A stretch of 6,591 nucleotides of DNA from Treponema sp. (GTDB lineage: Bacteria > Spirochaetota > Spirochaetia > Treponematales > Breznakiellaceae), in the NCBI GenBank assembly GCA_031257695.1, contig JAIROB010000056.1, forward strand, positions 1 through 6,591, written 5' to 3'. Made by a program: the position numbers and the translations under genes. Of this stretch, positions 1-5,485 are shown one piece after another. A model generated the notes under the pieces. The model saw nothing but the letters and a program-made list of their open reading frames with translations. It made no database searches and was not told the origin of the DNA. Position 1 is the first letter of the stretch. Each line of letters begins with the position of its first letter.

Positions 1-1322
1 CTTCCCCCCGCGGTAATGATGATGTCGTCCTTTCCTATACATTCCCGCACTGCTGCTATCGCCCCGGTCTGGGTTATAACGCCCCCGGTCAACTCCACAA
101 ATTCCGGCGCCGTGCGGGGATCCCGGTGTTTGACCAGCGGCTCGAAACCCTCGCCGTACCGGTACGCGGAAAGTTTTGCCATCTCCGCGGCCCAGGCTTT
201 TTTCGCGTCCCTAATTTCGTTTTTGTACGCCGCCGCGTACCCCGCCGTGCGGAGCTTCCCGGCCAGCGCGGCGATGGTTGCCTTTGCGTCCCCCACGGCC
301 TTTATTGCGTCCATCTTGCCGGCATGGTAGCGGTTGTTGTTTATAGCGACAAACTTGACCGCGGGATTTCGGAAGGCCGTTTTCGAGGAGGTGGCAAAGT
401 CGCCCAGACGGGAGCCCACCGCGATAACCAGGTCGGCGTGTTCGGCGATGTTGTTTGCCGCCAGGGTTCCGGTCACGCCTATGCCCCCGAGACAGAGGGG
501 GTGGCCGGACTTGCAGGCGCTCTTGCCCGCCTGGGTCTCGCCGAAGGGTATGCCGAATTCCGCGCAGAAGTTCTCCAGGGTTTCGCCGGCCTCGGAGTAT
601 TTTACGCCCCCCCCGACGATCACCAGGGGATGCTTCGCCCCGGCGATTGCCGCCGCGACTTCCTCCAGTTCCTCCTCAACCGCCACGGGCCGGGCGATGC
701 GGTGGACCCGCTTCCGGAAAAAGTAGTCGGGGTATTCGTAGCTTTCCCCCTCCGTGTCCTGGGAAAGGGCGATACACACCGCGCCGGTTTCCGCCGGGTC
801 GGTGAGGACCCGCATCGCGTTGATCAGCGCGGTCATCAACTGTTCGGGCCGGATGATCCGGTCCCAGTACTTGCACACCGGCTTGAACGCGTCGTTGGTG
901 GTGACGGCCAGGCTGCCGCTTACCTCAAGCTGCTGCAACACCGGATCGGGCTGCCGGGTGGCAAAGGTATCCGCGGGCAGCAGCAGCAGGGGGATGTTGT
1001 TCACCGTGGCGGTGGCCGCCGCGGTCACCATGTTCGCCGCCCCAGGCCCCACCGATGAAGCGCAGGGGATGATCTTCCGGCGGTTCAGATGCTTGGCAAA
1101 GGCCGTCGCCACGTGGCACATTCCCTGCTCGTTGCGGCCCTGAAAAATCTTGAGGCCCCCGGGATTCTCGTCCAGCGCCTGTCCCAGCCCCAGGGCGATG
1201 CCGTGCCCGAAGATGGTAAAAATACCCTCGACAAACTTGTTTTCCACGCCGTCAAAGGAAACGTACTGGTTGTCCAGGAACTTTACCAGCGCCTGGGCTA
1301 CGGTTAGGTTTATTGTGCTCAT
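1..1322 (-). CDS. iolD: 3D-(3,5/4)-trihydroxycyclohexane-1,2-dione hydrolase, N-terminal 440 residues (partial)
   Basis: Thiamine-diphosphate (ThDP) enzyme that hydrolytically opens the ring of trihydroxycyclohexane-1,2-dione to 5-deoxy-glucuronate in cytoplasmic myo-inositol breakdown. I translated the minus strand from the ATG at 1322-1320; the frame stays open to the window edge. The protein begins MSTINLTVAQALVKF and shows IolD-typical blocks: FVEGIFTIFGHG (30-41), GRNEQGM (62-68, whose Glu65 is the expected ThDP-activating glutamate), SSVGPGAANM (89-98), FATRQPDPVLQQ (120-131) and NDAFKPVCKYWDR (143-155). The pyrimidine-binding domain spans about 1-190 and the central domain about 215-370. 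The sequence stops at ITAGG, just as the pyrophosphate-binding domain begins, so the GDG-type metal/ThDP motif lies outside; family members are about 640 residues. It follows iolG by 18 bases in the same frame, so it is co-transcribed with it. The identification is firm; acetolactate synthase-like relatives lack these blocks. Confidence 0.95.
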   Translation of the reverse strand, partial: MSTINLTVAQALVKFLDNQYVSFDGVENKFVEGIFTIFGHGIALGLGQALDENPGGLKIFQGRNEQGMCHVATAFAKHLNRRKIIPCASSVGPGAANMVTAAATATVNNIPLLLLPADTFATRQPDPVLQQLEVSGSLAVTTNDAFKPVCKYWDRIIRPEQLMTALINAMRVLTDPAETGAVCIALSQDTEGESYEYPDYFFRKRVHRIARPVAVEEELEEVAAAIAGAKHPLVIVGGGVKYSEAGETLENFCAEFGIPFGETQAGKSACKSGHPLCLGGIGVTGTLAANNIAEHADLVIAVGSRLGDFATSSKTAFRNPAVKFVAINNNRYHAGKMDAIKAVGDAKATIAALAGKLRTAGYAAAYKNEIRDAKKAWAAEMAKLSAYRYGEGFEPLVKHRDPRTAPEFVELTGGVITQTGAIAAVRECIGKDDIIITAGG

Positions 1323-1335
1323 CCTGTTCTGATCT

Positions 1336-1341
1336 TCCTCC
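1336..1341 (-). promoter_or_regulatory. Ribosome binding site of iolD overlapping the iolG stop
   Basis: On the minus strand GGAGGA starts on the last G of the iolG stop codon TAG (1343-1341). It sits 13 bases before the iolD ATG, a slightly long spacing. No other start codon lies between stop and ATG. The overlap suggests that ribosomes finishing iolG feed initiation on iolD. Confidence 0.7.
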
Positions 1342-2369
1342 TATAACCGGGCCTTAATTTCTTCTATAGAAACGGGCCGTTTTTCTTTAAGGGATGTAAG
1401 CGCCGCCAAAGCCGCGTACATAGTTGCCAGGCCGTCCTCGCCGCTCACGGCGACGGGCCTGTCGTTGAGGACCGCGTCGGCAAACCCTGCCATCTCGTCC
1501 ACAAAGGCCTGCTTGTACCGTTCCAGGAAGAAGTACAGGGGCTTTTCAGCGGTCTCGCCTTTTTCCGTGAGCAGCAGCGCCGTGTTGGGCTTGTCGTTTT
1601 CGGCCCGGGCCGAGCCCCTGGAGCCGAAAACCTCCACCCGCTGGTCGTAGCCGTAGGCCGCTTTCCGGGAATTGTCGATTACCCCGAAGGCGCCGTTGGC
1701 GAATCGCAGGGTAACCACCGCGGTGTCCACCTCCCCGGCTTCGCCTATCGCCGGGTCGACCAGAACCGCTCCGGCGGCGTACACCTCGACAATTTCGCTG
1801 CCCGCCTGGAACCGGGCCATGTCGAAGTCGTGGATCATCATGTCCATAAAAAGGCCCCCGGAGACCTTCACATAGTCGATGGAAGGCGGCGCGGGGTCCC
1901 GGGAGGTGATCCTGACCAGGTGGATCTCGCCCAGTTCACCGGCCCTGGCGTATTCCCGTATCCGGGCAAAGTTGTGGTCAAACCGGCGGTTAAACCCGAT
2001 CTGGAGCTTGACCCCCGCCTTTTTGACCGCGTCCAGCGCGACGCGGACCTTTCCAACCGTGAGGTCTATGGGCTTTTCGCAAAAGATATGCTTCCCCGCC
2101 CTGGCCGCGGCGATGGTCAGGTCCGCGTGGGCGCCGGTGGAGCTGCACACCGCCACCGCCCTGATCTCAGGATCCTTCAACAGATCCCCGGGGTCCTTTG
2201 AAACGATCCGGGCGCCCAGCCCCCTGGCCCAGGCTTCCTGTTCGGGGGAGAGCATGATGTCCGCCAGGCCCTCGAACTTTGCCTGGGGTATAAAGCGGGC
2301 GATGTTGTCTATGTGGATCTTCCCTATCCGCCCGGCTCCTATAATTCCTAGTTTCAATCTCTCGGCCAT
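1341..2369 (-). CDS. iolG: Inositol 2-dehydrogenase (Gfo/Idh/MocA family)
   Basis: NAD-dependent cytoplasmic oxidoreductase of 342 residues, the first catabolic step, oxidising myo-inositol to 2-keto-myo-inositol (scyllo-inosose). The N-terminal Rossmann fold carries GAGRIG at 11-16. The family EKP motif is at 98-100, with Lys99 as the expected catalytic lysine. GFNRRFD at 125-131 is characteristic of IolG. In GGLFMDMMIHDFDMARF (171-187), Asp176 and His180 keep the Asp-x3-His spacing of the known Lys-Asp-His catalytic set. The C-terminal alpha/beta domain follows to the end. Length is normal for the family (about 335-345). The ATG is supported by AAGGAG 8 bases upstream. It is the first gene of the leftward operon and is followed after 18 bases by iolD, which fixes the pathway. 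A scyllo-inositol or other sugar-acid dehydrogenase is possible from sequence alone, but the iolD neighbour makes that less likely. Confidence 0.92.
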   Translation of the reverse strand: MAERLKLGIIGAGRIGKIHIDNIARFIPQAKFEGLADIMLSPEQEAWARGLGARIVSKDPGDLLKDPEIRAVAVCSSTGAHADLTIAAARAGKHIFCEKPIDLTVGKVRVALDAVKKAGVKLQIGFNRRFDHNFARIREYARAGELGEIHLVRITSRDPAPPSIDYVKVSGGLFMDMMIHDFDMARFQAGSEIVEVYAAGAVLVDPAIGEAGEVDTAVVTLRFANGAFGVIDNSRKAAYGYDQRVEVFGSRGSARAENDKPNTALLLTEKGETAEKPLYFFLERYKQAFVDEMAGFADAVLNDRPVAVSGEDGLATMYAALAALTSLKEKRPVSIEEIKARL

Positions 2370-2377
2370 GCCGGCTT

Positions 2378-2383
2378 CTCCTT
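2378..2383 (-). promoter_or_regulatory. Ribosome binding site of iolG
   Basis: Minus-strand AAGGAG lies 8 bases before the ATG at 2369-2367. This is ideal spacing and fixes the start of iolG. Confidence 0.8.
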
Positions 2384-2400
2384 ATGCTACGACCCAATAT

Positions 2401-2416
2401 ATGAAAACGTTATTAA
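2401..2416. promoter_or_regulatory. Operator candidate O1 (cre/LacI-family-like)
   Basis: ATGAAAACGTTATTAA, an imperfect dyad centred on the CG at 2408/2409 with 5 of 7 pairs symmetric. It matches the cre consensus TGWAARCGYTWNCW at 13 of 14 positions (2402-2415). The same 16 bases recur at 2881-2896. It lies just downstream of the predicted iolGD transcription start near 2419, where a bound repressor would block initiation or early elongation. A LacI/GalR-family regulator is inferred from the CG-centred dyad; which protein binds it is unknown. Confidence 0.6.
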
Positions 2417-2425
2417 TTATGGTAA

Positions 2426-2454
2426 ATACTAAAGCCGCGGCGTGGGTTTGTAAA
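2426..2454 (-). promoter_or_regulatory. Predicted sigma70-type promoter of iolGD
   Basis: On the minus strand TTTACA (2454-2449, 5 of 6 to consensus) is followed after exactly 17 bases by TAGTAT (2431-2426, 4 of 6). Transcription would start near 2419, leaving a leader of about 50 bases before the iolG ATG, with operator O1 inside its first bases. Confidence 0.55.
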
Positions 2455-2463
2455 GCCTTTTTT

Positions 2464-2484
2464 GAAAAATAGCGGAAAAATAGC
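2464..2484. repeat. Tandem 10-bp direct repeat, 11-bp period
   Basis: GAAAAATAGC occurs at 2464-2473 and again at 2475-2484 with one base between; on the iolGD template sense it reads GCTATTTTTC twice. The period of about one helical turn and the position about 45-65 bases upstream of the predicted iolGD start suit a pair of activator half-sites on one DNA face. The A-tracts could instead act as an UP-like element for RNA polymerase. Confidence 0.5.
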
Positions 2485-2580
2485 AGAACTATCCTGAAGG
2501 GATCCTGGTCTGTTAATTTATTGTATTATAATGAATTAGAAAATATGTCCGTGTCCGGTCCCTGGAGGAGCTTTTTTTTA

Positions 2581-2612
2581 GGCCGGAGCGGCGGGGGATA
2601 TTCCGGCCTTTT
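2581..2612 (+). terminator. Terminator-like hairpin in the intergenic region
   Basis: GGCCGGA (2581-2587) pairs perfectly with TCCGGCC (2602-2608) across a 14-base loop, followed by TTTT. The 7-bp GC-rich stem with a short T-run resembles a weak rho-independent terminator on the plus strand. On the minus strand the bases after the stem are A, not T, so it is one-directional. It would act on a rightward transcript started upstream, for example from the TATAAT at 2527-2532, for which I see no good -35 box. Confidence 0.4.
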
Positions 2613-2650
2613 ACCGCGGGATTTTCAGGGCTTAAAACATTGTAAAGTCC

Positions 2651-2680
2651 TTGAAAAACGGTGAATTCCAGGGCCATAAT
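2651..2680 (+). promoter_or_regulatory. Possible second promoter toward the transporter genes
   Basis: TTGAAA (2651-2656, 5 of 6) and CATAAT (2675-2680, 5 of 6) are separated by 18 bases. A start near 2687 would place operator candidate O2 at about +19. A transcript from here would carry a leader of about 225 bases before the binding-protein start. AT-rich DNA makes chance matches common, so support is modest. Confidence 0.35.
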
Positions 2681-2704
2681 GCTTATTTTTGCCTTTTTTA
2701 TAAA

Positions 2705-2718
2705 AGAAAACGTTTTTA
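2705..2718. promoter_or_regulatory. Operator candidate O2 (variant of the same motif)
   Basis: AGAAAACGTTTTTA shares the AAAACGTT core with the two identical 16-mers and fits the cre consensus at 12 of 14 positions. Five pairs outward from the central CG (2711/2712) are symmetric. Its centre is 303 bases from O1 and 177 from O3, so it could be an auxiliary site for looping or an operator for the possible promoter just upstream. Confidence 0.4.
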
Positions 2719-2788
2719 TTTTTATATCGTAAGAAAGAACAAGAATTCATAAAATAATCAAAATTCGGTTTGCAAAAAAGTTTTAGTA

Positions 2789-2825
2789 ATTTTATAATTC
2801 ATTATTATATAAAGAATTATAAAAT
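2789..2825. repeat. Perfect 12-bp inverted repeat upstream of the transporter promoter
   Basis: ATTTTATAATTC (2789-2800) is the exact reverse complement of GAATTATAAAAT (2814-2825), with a 13-base spacer. Its centre lies about 75 bases upstream of the predicted transporter start, a position typical for an activator dimer site. It could also form a hairpin in RNA, but no T-run follows and the stem is AT-only, so a terminator is less likely. Confidence 0.55.
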
Positions 2826-2847
2826 ATTCTCCAAAAAGTGATTTTTA

Positions 2848-2876
2848 TTGACAAACAGAGGAAGTCCTATAATACT
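2848..2876 (+). promoter_or_regulatory. Predicted main promoter of the transporter operon
   Basis: TTGACA (2848-2853) is a perfect -35 hexamer. Two -10 readings overlap: AATACT (2871-2876, 4 of 6) at the ideal 17-base spacing, or a perfect TATAAT (2868-2873) at a short 14-base spacing. Either puts the start near 2880-2884, at operator O3. The in-frame TTG of this -35 box could be mistaken for a start codon of the downstream gene. Confidence 0.6.
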
Positions 2877-2880
2877 GAAC

Positions 2881-2896
2881 ATGAAAACGTTATTAA
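2881..2896. promoter_or_regulatory. Operator candidate O3, identical to O1
   Basis: ATGAAAACGTTATTAA, the same 16 bases as at 2401-2416, overlapping the predicted transcription start of the transporter operon. The flanks differ from those of O1, so the identity is not part of a longer duplication. It contains an in-frame ATG, but the ribosome binding site downstream of it shows translation starts later, at 2914. Confidence 0.6.
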
Positions 2897-2901
2897 AATT
2901 C

Positions 2902-2908
2902 AAGGAGG
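2902..2908 (+). promoter_or_regulatory. Ribosome binding site deciding the binding-protein start
   Basis: AAGGAGG lies 5 bases before ATG 2914. It selects that codon over the in-frame TTG at 2848 and ATG at 2881, which lack such a site and would spoil the signal peptide. Confidence 0.85.
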
Positions 2909-2913
2909 ATTTT

Positions 2914-3864
2914 ATGAAAAAGACACTGGGCGTTTTGCTCGTCCTTGTCGCGGCGGCCTCGGGGCTTTTCCTTGCCGGATGCCGGAAAAATGAGGCCGGG
3001 GGATCGGGGAAAACGCTTGTCGCGTTCGCCCGCAGCGAGTCAAATGACACCTGGCTCTCCTACCTGCACGACGCGTTTGCCGCGGAATTTGCCGGCAGGC
3101 CGGAGTACGAAATCCTGTGGTCCGACGGGCAGAACGACGTTACCCGGCAGCAGGACAACGTCAACGCGGCTATCTCCCAGGGGGCAAAGGCTATCGTGGT
3201 CGTTCCCATAGACACCAGCTCGGTCAGCCCCATCATCAGGGCGGCGCGGGAGGCGGGGATCCCCCTGGTGTTTGTGAACCGGAATCCCTTTGTCAGCTCC
3301 CCTCCGCCCGAGGGCGTTTACTACTGCGGATCGGACTCGGTCGTCGCGGGCCGCCAGCAGATGGAGTACCTGGGCGGCTTGATGGGCGGCTCCGGGGAAA
3401 TCGCCATCCTCATGGGGCAGCTCAACCATGAGGCGGCGCAGGACAGGACCCGGGGGGTTAGGGAAATTATAACGGAAAAATACCCCGCCATCAGGGTCGT
3501 GGCGGAACAGACCGGCAACTGGATGCGGAACGAAGGGGTCAATGTTGTTGAAAACTGGCTCACCGCGTATCCCAACCTCAAAGCCATCGCTGCCAACAAC
3601 GATGAAATGGCCATGGGAGCGCTGGTGGCGGTCGAAAGCGCGGGCAGGCAGGGCATCTTAATAGCCGGCACGGACGGAAACCCCGACGCGGTTCAGGCTA
3701 TCAAGAACGGCAAACTGTCCTGTTCGGTATTCCAGAACGCGAAGGGCCAGGGTGCCGGGGCCGCGGAGTACGTGATCCGCGCCCTGGAGGGCGAAGCGAT
3801 GGAGAGCATCAAGTGGGTGCCCTACGAGCTGATCACCGCGAAAAACGCGGACGACTACCTTTGA
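2914..3864 (+). CDS. Lipoprotein sugar/inositol ABC transporter substrate-binding protein
   Basis: Extracytoplasmic receptor of the importer, 316 residues, of the RbsB-like periplasmic binding protein type. It captures the substrate and delivers it to the permease. A Lys-rich start (MKK), a hydrophobic stretch (4-19) and the lipobox LAGC (20-23) predict cleavage before Cys23 and lipid anchoring. The two-lobe fold shows family blocks: FARSESNDTW near 38-47, AIVVVPID (93-100), VNRNP (121-125), DRTRG (177-181), NNDEMAMGA (228-236), GTDG (252-255) and VFQNAKGQG (272-280). The gene ends with tandem stops TGA TAA and is followed by a strong terminator, then the ATPase gene. Inositol specificity (as in Caulobacter IbpA) is inferred from the divergent iolGD genes; ribose, galactose or another sugar is possible. 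Predicted control is by the promoter at 2848 and operator O3. Confidence 0.9.
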   Translation: MKKTLGVLLVLVAAASGLFLAGCRKNEAGGSGKTLVAFARSESNDTWLSYLHDAFAAEFAGRPEYEILWSDGQNDVTRQQDNVNAAISQGAKAIVVVPIDTSSVSPIIRAAREAGIPLVFVNRNPFVSSPPPEGVYYCGSDSVVAGRQQMEYLGGLMGGSGEIAILMGQLNHEAAQDRTRGVREIITEKYPAIRVVAEQTGNWMRNEGVNVVENWLTAYPNLKAIAANNDEMAMGALVAVESAGRQGILIAGTDGNPDAVQAIKNGKLSCSVFQNAKGQGAGAAEYVIRALEGEAMESIKWVPYELITAKNADDYL

Positions 3865-3878
3865 TAAAGGCGTTTTTG

Positions 3879-3919
3879 ACCGGCGGCAAACGCCGAAACT
3901 GTTTGCCGCCGGTTTTTTT
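3879..3919 (+). terminator. Strong intrinsic terminator between binding protein and ATPase genes
   Basis: A perfect 13-bp stem (3879-3891 with 3901-3913), GC-rich, with a 9-base loop, runs into seven T residues (3913-3919). It starts 15 bases after the stop of the binding-protein gene. Because ATPase and permease have no obvious promoter of their own, it probably acts as a partial terminator that keeps binding protein in excess over the membrane parts. The sequence GGCGTTT (3869-3875) can alternatively pair with AAACGCC (3888-3894), which would disrupt the terminator stem. Confidence 0.85.
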
Positions 3920-3940
3920 ACAGTAAAACGAGGCTGGCGT

Positions 3941-5485
3941 ATGGCGGACAGTGAATATATCCTAGAGATGAAAAATATTGTTAAAACCTTTCCGGGGGTC
4001 AGGGCCCTGCGCGGGGTTGATCTTAAGGTGCGCCGGGGGGAGATTCACGCCATCATGGGCGAGAACGGGGCGGGCAAGTCAACCCTGATGAAGTGCATCA
4101 TCGGCCTGCACTCCCCCACAAGCGGTCAGATCATCTTTGACGGAAAAGAGATGGGCCGCTACTCCCCGGCGGAGGCGCTCAAGATGGGCATCTCCATGAT
4201 CTACCAGGAGCTTAACCCTGTGCTGCACCGGCCCATCATGGAAAATCTCTGGCTGGGCCGCGAGCCAAGGACAAAACTTGGCTTTGTGGATCACAAAAAA
4301 ATGGCGGAGATGACCAGCAGGGTTCTGGAGGAGATCTACATGATGGACGATCCCAGGACCCCCATGTCGGAATTGACGGTCGCGAAGATACAGATGTGCG
4401 AAATCGGCAAGGCTGTTTCGTATAACTCAAAGCTGATCCTGATGGACGAGCCGACCTCGGCCCTGACAAACCGCGAGGTTGAACAGCTCTTTATCATCAT
4501 GCGAAAGCTCAAAGAAAGGGGCGCCAGCATGATCTACATTTCCCACAAACTTGAGGAGGTGTACAAAATTGCGGACACCATCAGCGTCTACCGCGACGGA
4601 GAGTATGTGGGGACCGGAACGCCGGATGAATTGAAAGTAGACAAGCTCATCAATATGATGGTGGGGCGGGATGTGAAGGATCAGTTCCCCAAAATCCCCT
4701 GCCCCATAGGGGAGGTTAAACTTGAGGTGCAAAACCTTTCCCATAAAAAATATTTCAAAGACGTTTCGTTTACGGTTCGCCGGGGCGAGATACTCGGCGT
4801 CGCGGGCCTTATCGGATCGGGCCGCAGCGAGGTAATAGAAACCATTTTCGGGGTGCGGCAGAAAAGCGGCGGCAGGATCCTTGTGGACGGCAGGGAAGTT
4901 GTTATCCGCAGCGTGGAGGACGCGAAAAAGGCCGGTATGGCTTTTATCACCGAGGACCGCCGCAATTCGGGCATTTTTCCCATGCTGGACATACAGCTCA
5001 ACATGATCATAGGCAATATTCCCCTTTTTTTAAACAAAGCCGGTTTGATCAGCGAAAGGCGCATGCGCACAACCTGCGACGAATACGTGCGGAAGGTGCA
5101 GATAAAAACCCCGGGGCTTGGGCAGCTTATCCAGAACCTTTCCGGGGGGAACCAGCAGAAGGTGCTGGTGGCGCGCTGGCTTATAACCAACCCTGATATT
5201 CTTCTGTTTGACGAACCGACCCGGGGCATTGATGTTCTTACCAAAGCGGAGATTCACAGGCTTATTACCAGCCTCGCGGGGGAGGGCAAATCAATTATCA
5301 TGATCTCCTCGGAACTGCCGGAAGTGATGGGCATGAGCGACCGCATCATGATCATGCGCCAGGGAAGGGTCACCGGCATAATCGACAACAGGCCGGATTT
5401 AACCCAGGAAGAATTGATGGCCTACGCCACCAATACTGTGGATGATTACAAAAAACATCAAACAGGAGTCCATAATGACTATTAA
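3941..5485 (+). CDS. Sugar/inositol ABC importer ATP-binding protein (two fused ATPase domains)
   Basis: Cytoplasmic energy-coupling subunit of 514 residues, of the RbsA/MglA/XylG type (about 500 residues), with two nucleotide-binding domains in one chain. Domain 1 has Walker A GENGAGKST (40-48), a degenerate signature LTVAK (145-149), Walker B LILMDEPTSAL (165-175) and the H-loop His202 in YISHKLEE. Domain 2 has a degenerate Walker A, GLIGSGRSE (289-297, Arg for Lys), a canonical signature LSGGNQQK (400-407), Walker B LLFDEPTRGID (421-431) and SSELPE in place of the H-loop. As usual in this family, the one competent ATP site combines domain 1 Walker motifs with the domain 2 signature. GAGG lies 7 bases before the ATG. 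The gene follows the terminator by 21 bases and overlaps the permease gene by 11 bases, so the two are translationally coupled. Inositol as substrate (compare Caulobacter IatA) is inferred from context. Confidence 0.93.
   Translation: MADSEYILEMKNIVKTFPGVRALRGVDLKVRRGEIHAIMGENGAGKSTLMKCIIGLHSPTSGQIIFDGKEMGRYSPAEALKMGISMIYQELNPVLHRPIMENLWLGREPRTKLGFVDHKKMAEMTSRVLEEIYMMDDPRTPMSELTVAKIQMCEIGKAVSYNSKLILMDEPTSALTNREVEQLFIIMRKLKERGASMIYISHKLEEVYKIADTISVYRDGEYVGTGTPDELKVDKLINMMVGRDVKDQFPKIPCPIGEVKLEVQNLSHKKYFKDVSFTVRRGEILGVAGLIGSGRSEVIETIFGVRQKSGGRILVDGREVVIRSVEDAKKAGMAFITEDRRNSGIFPMLDIQLNMIIGNIPLFLNKAGLISERRMRTTCDEYVRKVQIKTPGLGQLIQNLSGGNQQKVLVARWLITNPDILLFDEPTRGIDVLTKAEIHRLITSLAGEGKSIIMISSELPEVMGMSDRIMIMRQGRVTGIIDNRPDLTQEELMAYATNTVDDYKKHQTGVHNDY

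Larger units (their letters stand above)
2370..2913. other. Divergent intergenic control region
   Basis: This 544-base gap between the divergent iolG and binding-protein starts has no convincing gene. It is much more AT-rich than the flanking coding DNA, above all from about 2680 to 2900. It holds candidate promoters for both directions, three cre/LacI-like operator candidates, a tandem repeat, a long inverted repeat and a terminator-like hairpin, listed separately. A 39-codon frame from ATG 2545 to TGA 2664 has no ribosome binding site and is not called. Confidence 0.85.

Noticed and set aside
126..1058. Long plus-strand open frame (about 310 codons) opposite iolD
   Set aside because: It is antisense to a clearly recognised iolD, has low-complexity Arg/Gly-rich protein, no ribosome site and no family match; a GC-rich shadow frame.
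2401..2472. Short plus-strand frame beginning MKTLL, resembling the frame at 2881
   Set aside because: The shared start is explained by the repeated 16-bp operator-like sequence; there is no ribosome site and it lies in the iolGD promoter.
2545..2664. 39-codon frame in the intergenic region, a possible leader peptide
   Set aside because: No ribosome site, composition not protein-like, and it runs through the terminator-like hairpin; no run of a regulatory amino acid is visible.
4825..4835. Loss of the Walker A lysine in the second ATPase domain (about residues 289-297)
   Set aside because: Arg in this position is normal in RbsA/MglA-type fused ATPases, so it is not a damaging change.
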